Shown here: piece by piece, positions 1-9,703 of the stretch
How positions within the stretch are numbered: position 1 is the first letter of the stretch
Layout of the letters: every line of letters begins with the position of its first letter
Source: an uncultured Flavobacteriales bacterium
Lineage (GTDB): Bacteria; Bacteroidota; Bacteroidia; Flavobacteriales_F; PHOS-HE28
Direction of reading: 5' to 3'
Length of the DNA: 64,000 bases
Assembly (NCBI GenBank): GCA_937872175.1
Contig: CALMPI010000009.1
Location: forward strand, 124,001 to 188,000
Translations under genes and position numbers: made by a program
The notes under the pieces: model-generated
The model's database searches: none
What the model saw: only the letters and a program-made list of their open reading frames with translations
Told to the model about the DNA's origin: nothing

Positions 1-59
1 CGGATCACCCACTTGCCCCCGATGCGTGGAATCCCAAGCTGGACGCGGGTTTCCGAGGA

Positions 60-89
60 TTTGGTGGAAGGCGGATCTTTCTATCTTTA
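60..89 (+). promoter_or_regulatory. Promoter of the TonB receptor operon
   Basis: TTTG at 60-63, an 18-nt spacer and TATCTTTA at 82-89 match the Bacteroidota TTTG / TAnnTTTG promoter plan. It lies 46 nt upstream of the first start codon. Positions 1-59 hold no gene I can support. Confidence 0.6.
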
Positions 90-135
90 CGCCCCCTCGT
101 TGCGCAGTCGTTCCTAACGCTAAACCTACTCGTTG

Positions 136-3100
136 ATGGTGAGAAGGGTATTCTCCTCGATCGCCCTTGGTCTGTTCGCTACAGTGTCCGCCTTTGCACA
201 GGTCGGCGCCGGAAGCCTCAAGGGTAAAGTGGCTGACAAGGTCTCCAAGGAGCCGCTGCCGTTCGTGAACGTGGCCGTGGAGAACCGCGGTACGGTGGTG
301 GCCTCGGGCACCACCGACTTCGACGGCAACTACTTCATCAAGCCCATCGATCCGGGCAGCTATGATGTGGTGGTGACCTACGTGGGTTACCAACCGCTGA
401 AGCAGACCGGCGTGGTGGTCAGCGGCAACCAGATCACCTTTTTGGACCTCAACCTCTCCCAGGGCCTTGAGCTCAAGGAGTTCGAGGTGGTGCAGTACCA
501 GGTCCCCCTGATCCAGAAGGATGGCGGGGCTTCCGGGGGAACGATCACGCGCGAGGACATCGCACGCATGCCGCAGCGCTCGGCGGCCGCCATCGCCACC
601 ACCGTGGCCGGCACGAGCACGGCAGGCACGGATGGCGGCATCAGCATCCGGGGCGCTCGTACGGAGAACACGTACTACTACATCGACGGGGTGAAGGTGC
701 CCGCGGGTGCTGGCACGGGCCTGCCCAAGAGCGCCATCGAGGAGGTGCAGGTGATCACCGGCGGCGTGCCGGCCAACTACGGGGACGTGTCGGGCGGTGT
801 GATCAACATCACCACCCGCGGTCCGAGCCGCAGCTTCTTCGGTGGGGTGGAATACCTCACCTCGGGCTTCAAGGTCGGCAGCGACATCACCGATGTCGTG
901 GGCCTGGACAAGTACGCGTTCAACCAGCTGGAGGCCAGCATCAGCGGTCCGCTCTTCTTCAAGAAGGACAGCGTAGGCAACAAGACCCGCCCCCTGCTGG
1001 GCTTCTTCCTCAGCGGGCAGTACAGCAACATCGTGGACAACGACCCCAGTTATGTGGGAGACTGGCGGGTGCGGCCCGAAAAGCGGGATGAGCTGCTGGC
1101 CAACCCGCTCTCCATCCGTGATATCGCCGGGTCCAATGCGGTGGTGTACAACTCCGACTTCCTGCGCAGCGATGATATCGAGCAATTGAAGACCCGTCAG
1201 AACGCCGGCCGCGTGTCCTATGTCGCCTCGGGCAAGATCGATATCGCCACCACCGAGAACATCAGCCTCACGCTGGGCGGCAGCGTGGACTACCTGGACC
1301 GTCAGAACTTCAACCGGTCGAACTCCTTGCTGAACGCGGACAACAACTTCCGCTACACCGACCTTACCTGGCGCGGGTTCCTGCGCTTCGTGCAGCGATT
1401 CCCCAACCGCAGTGGCGAGGACGGCGAACAGGAGAGCAAGATCAAGAACGCCTTCTACAGCATCCAGTTGGACTACTCGCGCTACACCCAGCGCGTGGAG
1501 GATGAGGTGCACCGGGACAAGTTCTTCGACTATGGGTACGTGGGCCGGTTCAACACGTTCCGCGCCCCCACCTATGAGTTCGTGGACACGTTGGGCGCCT
1601 TCGTGCACACGGGTTTCCGTGATACCCTTGTCACTTTCGTGCCCAGCGAGACCAACGCGGACGTGGCATCCATCACGTCCCAGTACTTCAACCTGTTCCC
1701 CTACGAGGCGTTCAATGTGGCCAACCTCTTCGGCGCCCAAGGTCCTTCCGGTCCGTACGAGGATTTCAACGCGATCCGCGCAGGCAACGGTCTGCTGAAC
1801 GGGGAGCGCCCGCGCAACCTGTACAACCTGTGGAACAACATCGGCTTCATCGACGATCCGGACGGGGGCGAGTACCGCCGACGCCAGACCGACCAGTTCC
1901 GGTTGACCGCGATGGGTTCGGCCGACATCGGGCAGCACGCCCTGAGCGTGGGCGTGGAGTATGAGCAGCTCGTGGACCGCCGCTACAACCTGGCTCCGGC
2001 CGGGCTGTGGACGCGTGCCCGTGAGCTGGCCAACTTCCACATCCGCAACCTGAACGACGGGTCGCTTTCCAACGCGACCATCACGTATCCCCTGGGAACG
2101 GTGCCGTTCTACACCTTCGACCGCCTGGTGGGCAGCGACCAGCCCTTCTTCGACCGCAGCCTGCGCGAGGCGTTGGGCCTTGATCCCAACGGAGCGGACT
2201 TCATCGACATCGATGCACTGGACCCCTCGGTCTATTCCCTCGACATGTTCAGTGCGGAGGAGCTCATCAATGATGGGAACTCCTACGTGACCTTCAGTGG
2301 ATATGACCACCTGGGCAATCGCATCACGGGTCGCCCCGCCTTCGAGGACTTCTTCGACAAGCGCGACGCCAACGGCAACTTCACCCGGGTGCAGGCCCCC
2401 TTCGCGCCGATCTACATGGCGGGCTACCTGATGGACAAGTTCGCCTTCGACGACATCATCTTCAATGTGGGTGTGCGGGTGGACCGCTTCGACGCGAACC
2501 AGAACACGCTGAAGGACAAGTTCCTCTGGCGGCCGGCCTACACGGCCGGCACCGAGGTGCCCGACAGCGACATCCGCGAAGCGCTGGCCAGTGGCCGTCC
2601 GAGCAACATCGGCGACGACTATGTCATCTATGTGGACCGTCTGGTCGACCCGACCCGCATCGTGGGCTATCGCGATGGGAACGTGTGGTACAGTGCGACG
2701 GGTGAGGAACTGGCGGACCCCAGTGTGCTGCGCAGCGCGGAAGGCATCGCGCCCTACCTGATCGATTATGAGTCGGACCCGACCGGTGATCTGCCGGGCA
2801 GCCGGTTGAAGAAGAACGCCTTCGAGGATTACAAGCCGGCCGTGAACATCATGCCCCGCGTGGCGTTCAGCTTCCCGATCAGCGACGAGGCCTTGTTCTT
2901 CGCACACTACGACATCCTCACCCAGCGCCCCACCAGTGCCATCCGCCTTGATCTGCCCGGGCTGGCGTACATCGAGACCACGGGGGACATCATGAACAAC
3001 CCCTCGCTGAAGCCCAGCAAGACCATCGACTACGAGCTTGGCTTCCAACAGGTCCTGAGCAAGAGCAGCTCGTTGAAGATCGCGGCCTTCTACCGTGAAC

Positions 3101-3912
3101 TGCGGGACATGATCGCGATCCGGAACGTGCAGGAGGCCTGGCCGCGCACCTACCGCACCTACGACAACATCGACTTCGGTACGGTCAAGGGCCTCAGCCT
3201 CACTTACGACCTGCGCCGCACGGGCAACATCTGGATGAGGGCCAACTACACCCTGCAGTTCGCGGACGGAACGGGCAGCGATCCCAACACCTCACTGGCC
3301 TTGATCAACAGCGGCCAGAGCAACCTGCGCGTGATCAACGGGCTGAACTTCGACCAGCGCCACCGCATCCAGATCACCACGGACTTCCGGTACGGCGCAG
3401 GCAAGGACTACAATGGACCGATGCTCTTCGGCAAGCCGATCCTTCAACGCACCGGGGTGAACCTGGTGACGATCTTCGGCAGTGGCACGCCGTACAGCAA
3501 TTCCGCGCAGATCGTGCAGGAAGGCGCCATCGCGGGTGGTCAGGGTTCCTACCGCCTGGACGGCAGCGTGAACGGGGCCCGCCTGCCCTGGCAGTTCACC
3601 GCGGACATGCAGCTGGACCGTGATATCCCGCTGAACATGGGCAAGAAGGAGGGTGACAAGGCGAAGGCGGTGGACCTGAACATCTACCTGTTGGTGACCA
3701 ACCTCTTGAACACGCGGAACATCACCGGGGTCTACCGCGCCACCGGCAGCCCCACGGATGACGGCTACCTCGCCGCCGCACAGTACGCGAACGACATCGC
3801 CCTGCAGACCGATCCGCAGAGCTACGCCGACCTGTACGACCTCAAGGTGAACAACCCGAACAACTTCGGGCAGCCGCGGACGATCCGCCTCGGCCTGCGC
3901 CTCAGCTTCTGA
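136..3912 (+). CDS. TonB-dependent outer-membrane receptor with carboxypeptidase regulatory-like domain
   Basis: Outer-membrane TonB-dependent receptor of about 1258 residues. Residues 1-22 form a signal peptide ending in SAFAQ. Residues about 27-110 are a carboxypeptidase regulatory-like (CarboxypepD_reg) domain with the typical GYQPL-type strand. A plug follows at about 125-230 (ISIRGARTENTYYYIDGV, then VSGGVINITTR), then a long beta-barrel ending in the terminal phenylalanine of RLGLRLSF. I start at ATG 136; an in-frame TTG lies just before it and a GTG just after. It heads an operon with a secreted 1367-residue protein and a PorV-family protein. The TonB-energised import role comes from the family; the substrate is not visible. 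No SusD-like partner is present, so it is not a typical SusCD glycan system. Confidence 0.93.
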   Translation: MVRRVFSSIALGLFATVSAFAQVGAGSLKGKVADKVSKEPLPFVNVAVENRGTVVASGTTDFDGNYFIKPIDPGSYDVVVTYVGYQPLKQTGVVVSGNQITFLDLNLSQGLELKEFEVVQYQVPLIQKDGGASGGTITREDIARMPQRSAAAIATTVAGTSTAGTDGGISIRGARTENTYYYIDGVKVPAGAGTGLPKSAIEEVQVITGGVPANYGDVSGGVINITTRGPSRSFFGGVEYLTSGFKVGSDITDVVGLDKYAFNQLEASISGPLFFKKDSVGNKTRPLLGFFLSGQYSNIVDNDPSYVGDWRVRPEKRDELLANPLSIRDIAGSNAVVYNSDFLRSDDIEQLKTRQNAGRVSYVASGKIDIATTENISLTLGGSVDYLDRQNFNRSNSLLNADNNFRYTDLTWRGFLRFVQRFPNRSGEDGEQESKIKNAFYSIQLDYSRYTQRVEDEVHRDKFFDYGYVGRFNTFRAPTYEFVDTLGAFVHTGFRDTLVTFVPSETNADVASITSQYFNLFPYEAFNVANLFGAQGPSGPYEDFNAIRAGNGLLNGERPRNLYNLWNNIGFIDDPDGGEYRRRQTDQFRLTAMGSADIGQHALSVGVEYEQLVDRRYNLAPAGLWTRARELANFHIRNLNDGSLSNATITYPLGTVPFYTFDRLVGSDQPFFDRSLREALGLDPNGADFIDIDALDPSVYSLDMFSAEELINDGNSYVTFSGYDHLGNRITGRPAFEDFFDKRDANGNFTRVQAPFAPIYMAGYLMDKFAFDDIIFNVGVRVDRFDANQNTLKDKFLWRPAYTAGTEVPDSDIREALASGRPSNIGDDYVIYVDRLVDPTRIVGYRDGNVWYSATGEELADPSVLRSAEGIAPYLIDYESDPTGDLPGSRLKKNAFEDYKPAVNIMPRVAFSFPISDEALFFAHYDILTQRPTSAIRLDLPGLAYIETTGDIMNNPSLKPSKTIDYELGFQQVLSKSSSLKIAAFYRELRDMIAIRNVQEAWPRTYRTYDNIDFGTVKGLSLTYDLRRTGNIWMRANYTLQFADGTGSDPNTSLALINSGQSNLRVINGLNFDQRHRIQITTDFRYGAGKDYNGPMLFGKPILQRTGVNLVTIFGSGTPYSNSAQIVQEGAIAGGQGSYRLDGSVNGARLPWQFTADMQLDRDIPLNMGKKEGDKAKAVDLNIYLLVTNLLNTRNITGVYRATGSPTDDGYLAAAQYANDIALQTDPQSYADLYDLKVNNPNNFGQPRTIRLGLRLSF

Positions 3913-3931
3913 ACCGAATTCACTTCCGCAC

Positions 3932-6900
3932 ATGAACAGCACGGACCGCATGACCCCCACCAGGATCCTCGCGCTCGCGTCCCTTTTCCTGTTCGGCACG
4001 CTGGCCACCACGGCACGCGAGTCGCAGGACCGTGGCCCCCAGCAGGGCCGCTCCAACGGCCAGGCCGTGCAGGCCAAGGCCGCCGGCTGCTCGCCGTCCA
4101 CCGCGCGTGACGAGCTGGACCTGAACAACGTGCGCGCCCTCATCGAAACGGGCGGCAACATGTGGCAGCGCCGCGACGGTGCGGGTGGCCCGGCCTACGA
4201 GGTGCCCAAGACCGAGGATCGTTCCGGCCCCGACGCCTTGTTCGCCGGTTCCCTCTGGCTCGGAGGGGTGTCCCCTGACAACCAGCTCAAGCTGGCCGCC
4301 GTGCGCTTCCGCCAGGTGGGTAACGACTACTGGCCCGGTCCGCTCACCAACACGGGCGATGCGTCCATCACCGCCGATGTGTGCGTGCAGTTCGACAAGA
4401 CGTGGAAGACGCTCCGGCAGGACGCGGAACTGCACCGCGCCTACCACCGCTGCAGGCTGGACCCCGCATGCGATGAGAACGTGGAGTTCCCCAACTACGT
4501 GATGCCCACGATCTACGAGGAGTGGCCCGCGCACGGGAACATCGACCTGAATCAGGACTACAACCTGGCGCCTTACGCCGATGAGGACGGCAGCGATGAC
4601 TATAACCCGGAGGAAGGGGACTATCCCGGTTATGACCTCGACGGGGAGATCGACTGCACCTCGCGGAAGCGCGAGGATGCCATCCCGCTGTTCGGTGACC
4701 AGAACATCTGGTGGGTGTTCAACGACAAGGGCAACGCACACACCGAGTCGGGCGGCCTGCCCATCGGCATGGAGATCCGCGCGCAGGCCTTCGCCTTCGC
4801 CACGAACGACGCGGTGAACAACATGACCTTCTACAACTACGTGCTCATCAATCAGGGCACGCAGACGCTCCTGAACACCTACATGGGCCAGTGGGCGGAC
4901 GTGGACCTGGGCTGTGCCGACGATGATTATGTGGGATGCGACGTGCAGCGCGGACTGGGCTACGCCTACAACGGCGACAACAACGACGAGAACTGCAACG
5001 GGAACCCCGGCTATGGCGTGCAACCCCCGGCCATGGGCATCGACTTCTTCGAAGGCCCCTTCCAGGATTACGACGACCTGGACAACCCGGGTCCGGCGAC
5101 CAACGCGGAGATCTACAACTGCCAGAACGCACGCGACTCACTGGGCATTCCCTACAAGGGGATCGGTATCGGTTACGGGGATGGTGTGGTGGACAACGAA
5201 CGCTACGGCATGCGGGCCTACCTCTATCACAACAACAACTCCACGGTGACGGGTGATCCGCAGATCGCGATCAACTACTACAACTACCTGCGGGCCATCT
5301 GGCGGGACAACTCCCCGAACCTGTACGGCGGCACAGGCCACCAGGCCGATGCGGAGGCCGACCCCAACACCCCCGCGCGCTACATGTTCCCTGGGGATAG
5401 CGACCCCACGGGTTGGGGCACCGACTGTGTTCCCCAGGCCCCGTGGACGGAAGAGACCTCGGGCAACCAGCCCTTCGACCGCCGCTTCATCCAGAGCGCG
5501 GGCCCCTTCACCTTGGAGCCGGGTGCGTACAACAACGTGACGGTGGGTGTCGTGTGGGCGCGGGCCACCGGAGGTGGTCCCTTCGAGAGCGTGCAGGAGG
5601 TGCGCCGTGCGGACGACAAGGCCCAGGCCCTGTTCGACAACTGCTTCCGCATCCTGAACGGCCCTGACGCCCCGGAGCTGGGCATCGTGGAGCTGGACCG
5701 CCAGTTGATCCTCACGATCGAGAATCTTGAGCTGGGCAACAACTTCAACGAGACCTACACCGAGCTGGACCCCACCATCCCGGAGGATGCGCTGGACCGT
5801 GAGTACCATTTCCAAGGGTATCAGGTGTACCAGTTGCGCGATGCCGATGTGAGCGTGGCCGATCTGGGCGATGTGAACCTGGCCCGTCTGGTGTTCCAGT
5901 GCGACGTGAAGGACGGTGTGAGGAACATCATCAACTACATCGAGGATCCGGCGATCGCCCTCCCCGTGCCGACCTTGATGGTGACCGGCAGCGACGATGG
6001 CATCTCGCATTCCTTCTCCGTCACCGAGGACAAGTTCGCCCAGGGCGACCCGCGGTTGATCAACTTCAAGACGTACTACTTCATGGCGATCGCCTACGGG
6101 TACAACAACTACCAGGATTTCAATCCCGACCCGCAGCTGCTCACCGGCCAGGCGCTTCCCTACCTCGCCGGTCGTAAGTCGGCCACCGGTGCGATCAAGG
6201 CCTTCTCGGGCATCCCCCATAAGAACACCCCGGAGAACGGTGGCACCGTGCTGAACGCCGAGTACGGCGACCAGTTCACCCTGACCCGCCTGGAGGGCGT
6301 GGGCAACAACGACCAGCCGGTGATGCTGAACAACAGCACCATCGACCTGATCATGAACGGGCAGCCCTGGCGGCAGGACCAGCTCACCTATGTGCAGGAC
6401 ATGGGCCCGGTGAACATCAAGGTCATCGATCCCCTGGCCGTGAAGCCCGGCAACTTCGAGCTGTGGTTCACGGACTCCATCACGGACGGGGACCTGGATG
6501 ATGCGGGTTGGATGCTGGTCTATGTGGACGGGCAGGACACCATCCTGAGCGACCGCACGATCGAGGCCCGGAACGAGCAGCTCATTCCGGAGTACGGGCT
6601 CTCCGTCACCATCCAGCAGGGCTTCTTCAGCGGTCAGCAGGTCAACTTCACGGACTTCCTGGAGGCGGAGATCACCTATGCCGATCCATCCATCCCCTGG
6701 CTGAGCGGGATCCCCGACGGTGAGGGCGAGGATGCGCTGAACTGGATCCGCGCCGGACTGGCCGAAGGCGATGAGGTGCTCTACCCCGATCGCGTCAGCA
6801 AAGGCGACATCGACGAACAGTATGAGAGCGTGCTGGTCCAGGAGTTCGATGGCTTCTCCGGAGGCACATGGGCCCCCTTCGCGTTGGTGGGCGATACCGC

Positions 6901-8035
6901 CTTCCAGCCCGGCGGGCCCAACGTGGCGGCTTCGCTCAGCTTCGCACAGATCCGGCAGCTGGGCAACACCCTCGTGGTCCTGACCGCCGACCGCAACAAG
7001 TGGACCCGCTGCGGGGTGATCGAGATGGAGGACAATCCCGGCCTGGCCGTGGGCAACGTGCAGAAGCATTCCCTGCGGGCCAGCCCGAGCGTGGACAAGT
7101 TCGGCCGTCGCAGTGGCACACCGGGCTGCAACGAGGATGAGGCGACGCTGTTCGGTGCACAGCCCAACGGTATGGGCTGGTTCCCCGGCTATGCCATCGA
7201 CCTGTTGAGCGGCGAGCGCTTGAACATGGCGTTCGGCGAGGCGAGCTTCTGGGGCGGCGCCGGGGGACGCGACATGATCTGGAACCCGAGCGACACCCTG
7301 GTCACTCCCCTGGGTTCTCCCGTCTTCGGCGGCCAGCATTGGATCTTCGTGTTCCGCAATGGACAGCGGGAAGAGGCCAACCCGAGCTTCATGCCGCAGT
7401 ACGACCAGGGCCAGTTCATCTATGACAAGCTGACCTCGGGTACGGTGGCCGACCGCAACCGGGTCTACCGCGCCTGCTCCTGGGTGGGTTCCGCCCTGCG
7501 CAACCACGGCTTCGAGTTCCGGTCCATGAACGACGGCCTGATCCCCACGGAGACCCGGATCCGCCTGAACGTGGTGAAACCGTACGAGACCTACCGGGAG
7601 CCGTTCGCGGGCTACACCCCGACCATCGCTCCTCAGCTCAATGATGGATTGCCGCTGTACCGCTTCAACACGGGCGAACGCGCGCCTGTGGTGCAGGATG
7701 CCGAGGCGGCGCAGACCGCCTGCGACATGATCGACGTGGTGCCCAACCCGTACTACGGGTTCAGCAGTTACGAGACGAGCCGCCTGGACAACCGGGTCAA
7801 GTTCATCAACCTGCCGCAGCGCTGCGACATCTCCATCTACAACGTGAGCGGTACGCTCGTGCGGCGCTACAAGAAGGACAATGCGCTCACCTTCCTGGAC
7901 TGGGACTTGCGCAACCAGATCAACGTGCCGGTGGCCAGCGGGGTGTACATCTGTCACTTCGAGGTGCCCGGAGTGTGTGAACGCGTGGTGAAATGGTTCG
8001 GCGTGATGCGCCCCACGGACCTGCAGAACTTCTGA
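3932..8035 (+). CDS. Large secreted protein, probable T9SS cargo
   Basis: About 1367 residues with an N-terminal signal peptide (hydrophobic LALASLFLFGTLATTA after a short basic segment). ATG 3950 is an alternative start six codons in. The body is aromatic- and Asn/Asp-rich; residues about 203-240 are a strongly acidic stretch (DEDGSDDYNPEEGDY) that could bind calcium, and several cysteine pairs are present. The last ~100 residues begin with VVPNPYYG and continue as a beta-rich module like a T9SS type A sorting domain, followed by an unusual tail ending RPTDLQNF. The gene follows the TonB receptor by 19 bp and precedes a PorV-family gene by 32 bp. I recognise the architecture as a Bacteroidota surface or secreted protein but cannot assign a function. 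Confidence 0.82.
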   Translation: MNSTDRMTPTRILALASLFLFGTLATTARESQDRGPQQGRSNGQAVQAKAAGCSPSTARDELDLNNVRALIETGGNMWQRRDGAGGPAYEVPKTEDRSGPDALFAGSLWLGGVSPDNQLKLAAVRFRQVGNDYWPGPLTNTGDASITADVCVQFDKTWKTLRQDAELHRAYHRCRLDPACDENVEFPNYVMPTIYEEWPAHGNIDLNQDYNLAPYADEDGSDDYNPEEGDYPGYDLDGEIDCTSRKREDAIPLFGDQNIWWVFNDKGNAHTESGGLPIGMEIRAQAFAFATNDAVNNMTFYNYVLINQGTQTLLNTYMGQWADVDLGCADDDYVGCDVQRGLGYAYNGDNNDENCNGNPGYGVQPPAMGIDFFEGPFQDYDDLDNPGPATNAEIYNCQNARDSLGIPYKGIGIGYGDGVVDNERYGMRAYLYHNNNSTVTGDPQIAINYYNYLRAIWRDNSPNLYGGTGHQADAEADPNTPARYMFPGDSDPTGWGTDCVPQAPWTEETSGNQPFDRRFIQSAGPFTLEPGAYNNVTVGVVWARATGGGPFESVQEVRRADDKAQALFDNCFRILNGPDAPELGIVELDRQLILTIENLELGNNFNETYTELDPTIPEDALDREYHFQGYQVYQLRDADVSVADLGDVNLARLVFQCDVKDGVRNIINYIEDPAIALPVPTLMVTGSDDGISHSFSVTEDKFAQGDPRLINFKTYYFMAIAYGYNNYQDFNPDPQLLTGQALPYLAGRKSATGAIKAFSGIPHKNTPENGGTVLNAEYGDQFTLTRLEGVGNNDQPVMLNNSTIDLIMNGQPWRQDQLTYVQDMGPVNIKVIDPLAVKPGNFELWFTDSITDGDLDDAGWMLVYVDGQDTILSDRTIEARNEQLIPEYGLSVTIQQGFFSGQQVNFTDFLEAEITYADPSIPWLSGIPDGEGEDALNWIRAGLAEGDEVLYPDRVSKGDIDEQYESVLVQEFDGFSGGTWAPFALVGDTAFQPGGPNVAASLSFAQIRQLGNTLVVLTADRNKWTRCGVIEMEDNPGLAVGNVQKHSLRASPSVDKFGRRSGTPGCNEDEATLFGAQPNGMGWFPGYAIDLLSGERLNMAFGEASFWGGAGGRDMIWNPSDTLVTPLGSPVFGGQHWIFVFRNGQREEANPSFMPQYDQGQFIYDKLTSGTVADRNRVYRACSWVGSALRNHGFEFRSMNDGLIPTETRIRLNVVKPYETYREPFAGYTPTIAPQLNDGLPLYRFNTGERAPVVQDAEAAQTACDMIDVVPNPYYGFSSYETSRLDNRVKFINLPQRCDISIYNVSGTLVRRYKKDNALTFLDWDLRNQINVPVASGVYICHFEVPGVCERVVKWFGVMRPTDLQNF

Positions 8036-8067
8036 TCGGCGGAGTTCAACGAAGCGACGAGAACGAC

Positions 8068-9126
8068 ATGAAGACGATGAAGCAACGAGGAACGTCCGCG
8101 GCCGCTGCGCTGCTGTTGGCCCTGGTGGCTCTACCCGCGATGGCGGGCAACCCCGACCGGGCCGGATCGGCCGGTGCCGCGCAGCTGCTGATCAACCCAT
8201 GGGCACGCAGCGCCGGATGGGGACTGGCCAACACCGCGGCCTTGCGCGGAGTGGAGAGCATGTTCGGCAACGTGGCGGGCCTGGCCCACACGCGCAAGAC
8301 GGAGGTGGCCTTTTCCACCAGCCGCTGGCTGGAGGGGTCCGGCGTCACGGTGAACAGCTTCGGGCTTGGGCAGCGCGTGGGAAGCACCGGTGCCTTGGGC
8401 ATCAGCGTGATGTCCATGGGTTTCGGCGAACTGCCGGTGACCACCACGGACCAGCCCGAAGGGGGGCTCGGCAATTTCCGCGTGAGCTACGCCAACATCG
8501 GTGTGGCCTATGCCAAGGGGTTCTCCAACAGCATCTTCGGTGGACTGCTGGTGCGGGTCGTTTCCGAATCCATCGCCGATGCCCGTGCATCGGGGGTCTG
8601 CTTCGATGCGGGCATCAACTATGTCACCGGCGAACGCGATCAGGTGCGCTTTGCCATCGCCCTGAAGAACGTGGGGCCCACCATGCGGTTCGACGGCGAC
8701 GGGATGGCGGTGCAGGGGCTGCTGGTGAGCGGAAGCGATCAGCTCACCCTCGCCAACCGGTCCCAGAAGTTCGAGCTTCCATCCATGCTGTCGATCGGTG
8801 GTTCCTACGACTTCAAGCTCGGCGAGATGCACCGGTTGACCCCGGCGCTCTCCTTCTTCTCCAACTCCTTCACCCGCGATCAGTTCGTGTTGGGCGTGGA
8901 GTATGCGTTCCGTCGCATCTTCCACCTTCGCGGTGGCTACCTCTGGGAGGAGAACATCACCAGCGACGAGGACCGTGCCACCGTGTTCACCGGTCCCTCG
9001 GGCGGTCTCAGCGTGGACCTGCCCTTCGGCAAGGAGAAACAGAGCGCGATCGCGGTGGACTACGCCTACCGGGCCACCAACCCCTTCAGCGGGGTGCATC
9101 AGATCGGCATCCGCGTGAGCCTCTGA
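8068..9126 (+). CDS. PorV/PorQ-family outer-membrane protein
   Basis: 352 residues from ATG 8068 with a signal peptide cut near PAMAG. The mature start (AGAAQLLINPWARSAGWG, then FGNVAGLA) is the hallmark of the PorV/PorQ family, FadL-like barrels. The rest is amphipathic strands, ending GIRVSL. PorV carries cargo from the T9SS translocon to the attachment machinery. Paralogues next to secreted genes are frequent in Bacteroidota and may serve a particular cargo. As third gene after a receptor and a likely T9SS cargo, it probably helps export or assemble that cargo; this is inference. It could be an ordinary barrel rather than a functional PorV. Confidence 0.85.
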   Translation: MKTMKQRGTSAAAALLLALVALPAMAGNPDRAGSAGAAQLLINPWARSAGWGLANTAALRGVESMFGNVAGLAHTRKTEVAFSTSRWLEGSGVTVNSFGLGQRVGSTGALGISVMSMGFGELPVTTTDQPEGGLGNFRVSYANIGVAYAKGFSNSIFGGLLVRVVSESIADARASGVCFDAGINYVTGERDQVRFAIALKNVGPTMRFDGDGMAVQGLLVSGSDQLTLANRSQKFELPSMLSIGGSYDFKLGEMHRLTPALSFFSNSFTRDQFVLGVEYAFRRIFHLRGGYLWEENITSDEDRATVFTGPSGGLSVDLPFGKEKQSAIAVDYAYRATNPFSGVHQIGIRVSL

Positions 9127-9137
9127 TCCGGATCACA

Positions 9138-9145
9138 TACCTTTG
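9138..9145 (+). promoter_or_regulatory. -7 element upstream of greA
   Basis: TACCTTTG is an exact TAnnTTTG match, 52 nt before the greA start. No clear -33 TTG box. Confidence 0.5.
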
Positions 9146-9149
9146 AAGG

Positions 9150-9173
9150 AAGGGGACCTCTCGGGGTCCTCTT
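9150..9173 (+). terminator. Hairpin between the PorV-like gene and greA
   Basis: Nine-base-pair stem (9150-9158 with 9165-9173, one G-U pair) and a 6-nt loop. It lies 23 nt after the operon's last stop codon and just after the greA -7 element, so it may terminate the operon, fold in the greA leader, or both. No T tract follows. Confidence 0.45.
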
Positions 9174-9197
9174 CCATTCTGCAATACCCCATCGACC

Positions 9198-9671
9198 ATG
9201 TCCGGTCCGGCCTACTACACCGAGGAGGGCTTCCGCAAGCTCCAGGAGGAACTGCATCACATGCGCACCGTGGAACGTCCCCACATCAGCCAGCAGATCG
9301 CGGACGCACGCGACAAGGGCGACCTCAGCGAGAACGCCGAGTACCATGCCGCCAAGGAGGAGCAAGGCCTCCTGGAGGCGCGCATCGCCAAGCTGGAGGA
9401 GGTGCTGGCCAATGCCCGCATCATCGATTCCTCCCAGCTCGACGCCTCGCGCGTGTACATCCACTGCAAGGTGGTGGTGCGTCACGTGGACAATGACGCG
9501 CGCCGCGAGTTCATCCTGGTGGCCGAGAGCGAGGCCGATATCAAGGTGGGCAAGATCAGCGTGAGCTCGCCCATCGGCAAGGGCCTGTTGGGCAAGAGCA
9601 AGGGCGAGGTGGCCGAGATCGTCACCCCCACGGGTAGCACCCGCTTCGAGATCGTGGAGATCAGCCGCTGA
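9198..9671 (+). CDS. greA: Transcription elongation factor GreA
   Basis: 157 residues, the normal GreA length. The first ~75 residues form the coiled-coil finger with the acidic tip (ARDKGDLSENAEYHAAKEEQ) that reaches into the RNA polymerase secondary channel and stimulates cleavage of backtracked RNA. The C-terminal half is the FKBP-like domain (SPIGKGLLGKSKGEVAEI). ATG 9198 gives MSGPAYYTEEGF, the usual N-terminus. The HIT gene follows in the same direction and is probably cotranscribed. Confidence 0.97.
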   Translation: MSGPAYYTEEGFRKLQEELHHMRTVERPHISQQIADARDKGDLSENAEYHAAKEEQGLLEARIAKLEEVLANARIIDSSQLDASRVYIHCKVVVRHVDNDARREFILVAESEADIKVGKISVSSPIGKGLLGKSKGEVAEIVTPTGSTRFEIVEISR

Positions 9672-9703
9672 ACCGGTCCGTGACCTTCCATTCCTGCACG
9701 ACG

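Noticed and set aside
136-3912. SusC-type glycan receptor
   Set aside because: No SusD-like gene and no glycan-degrading genes nearby.
5138-7957. A 939-residue open frame antisense to the secreted protein gene
   Set aside because: It mirrors the third-position GC bias of the gene opposite; its translation is low-complexity and Val/His/Gly-rich, with no recognisable domain or promoter.
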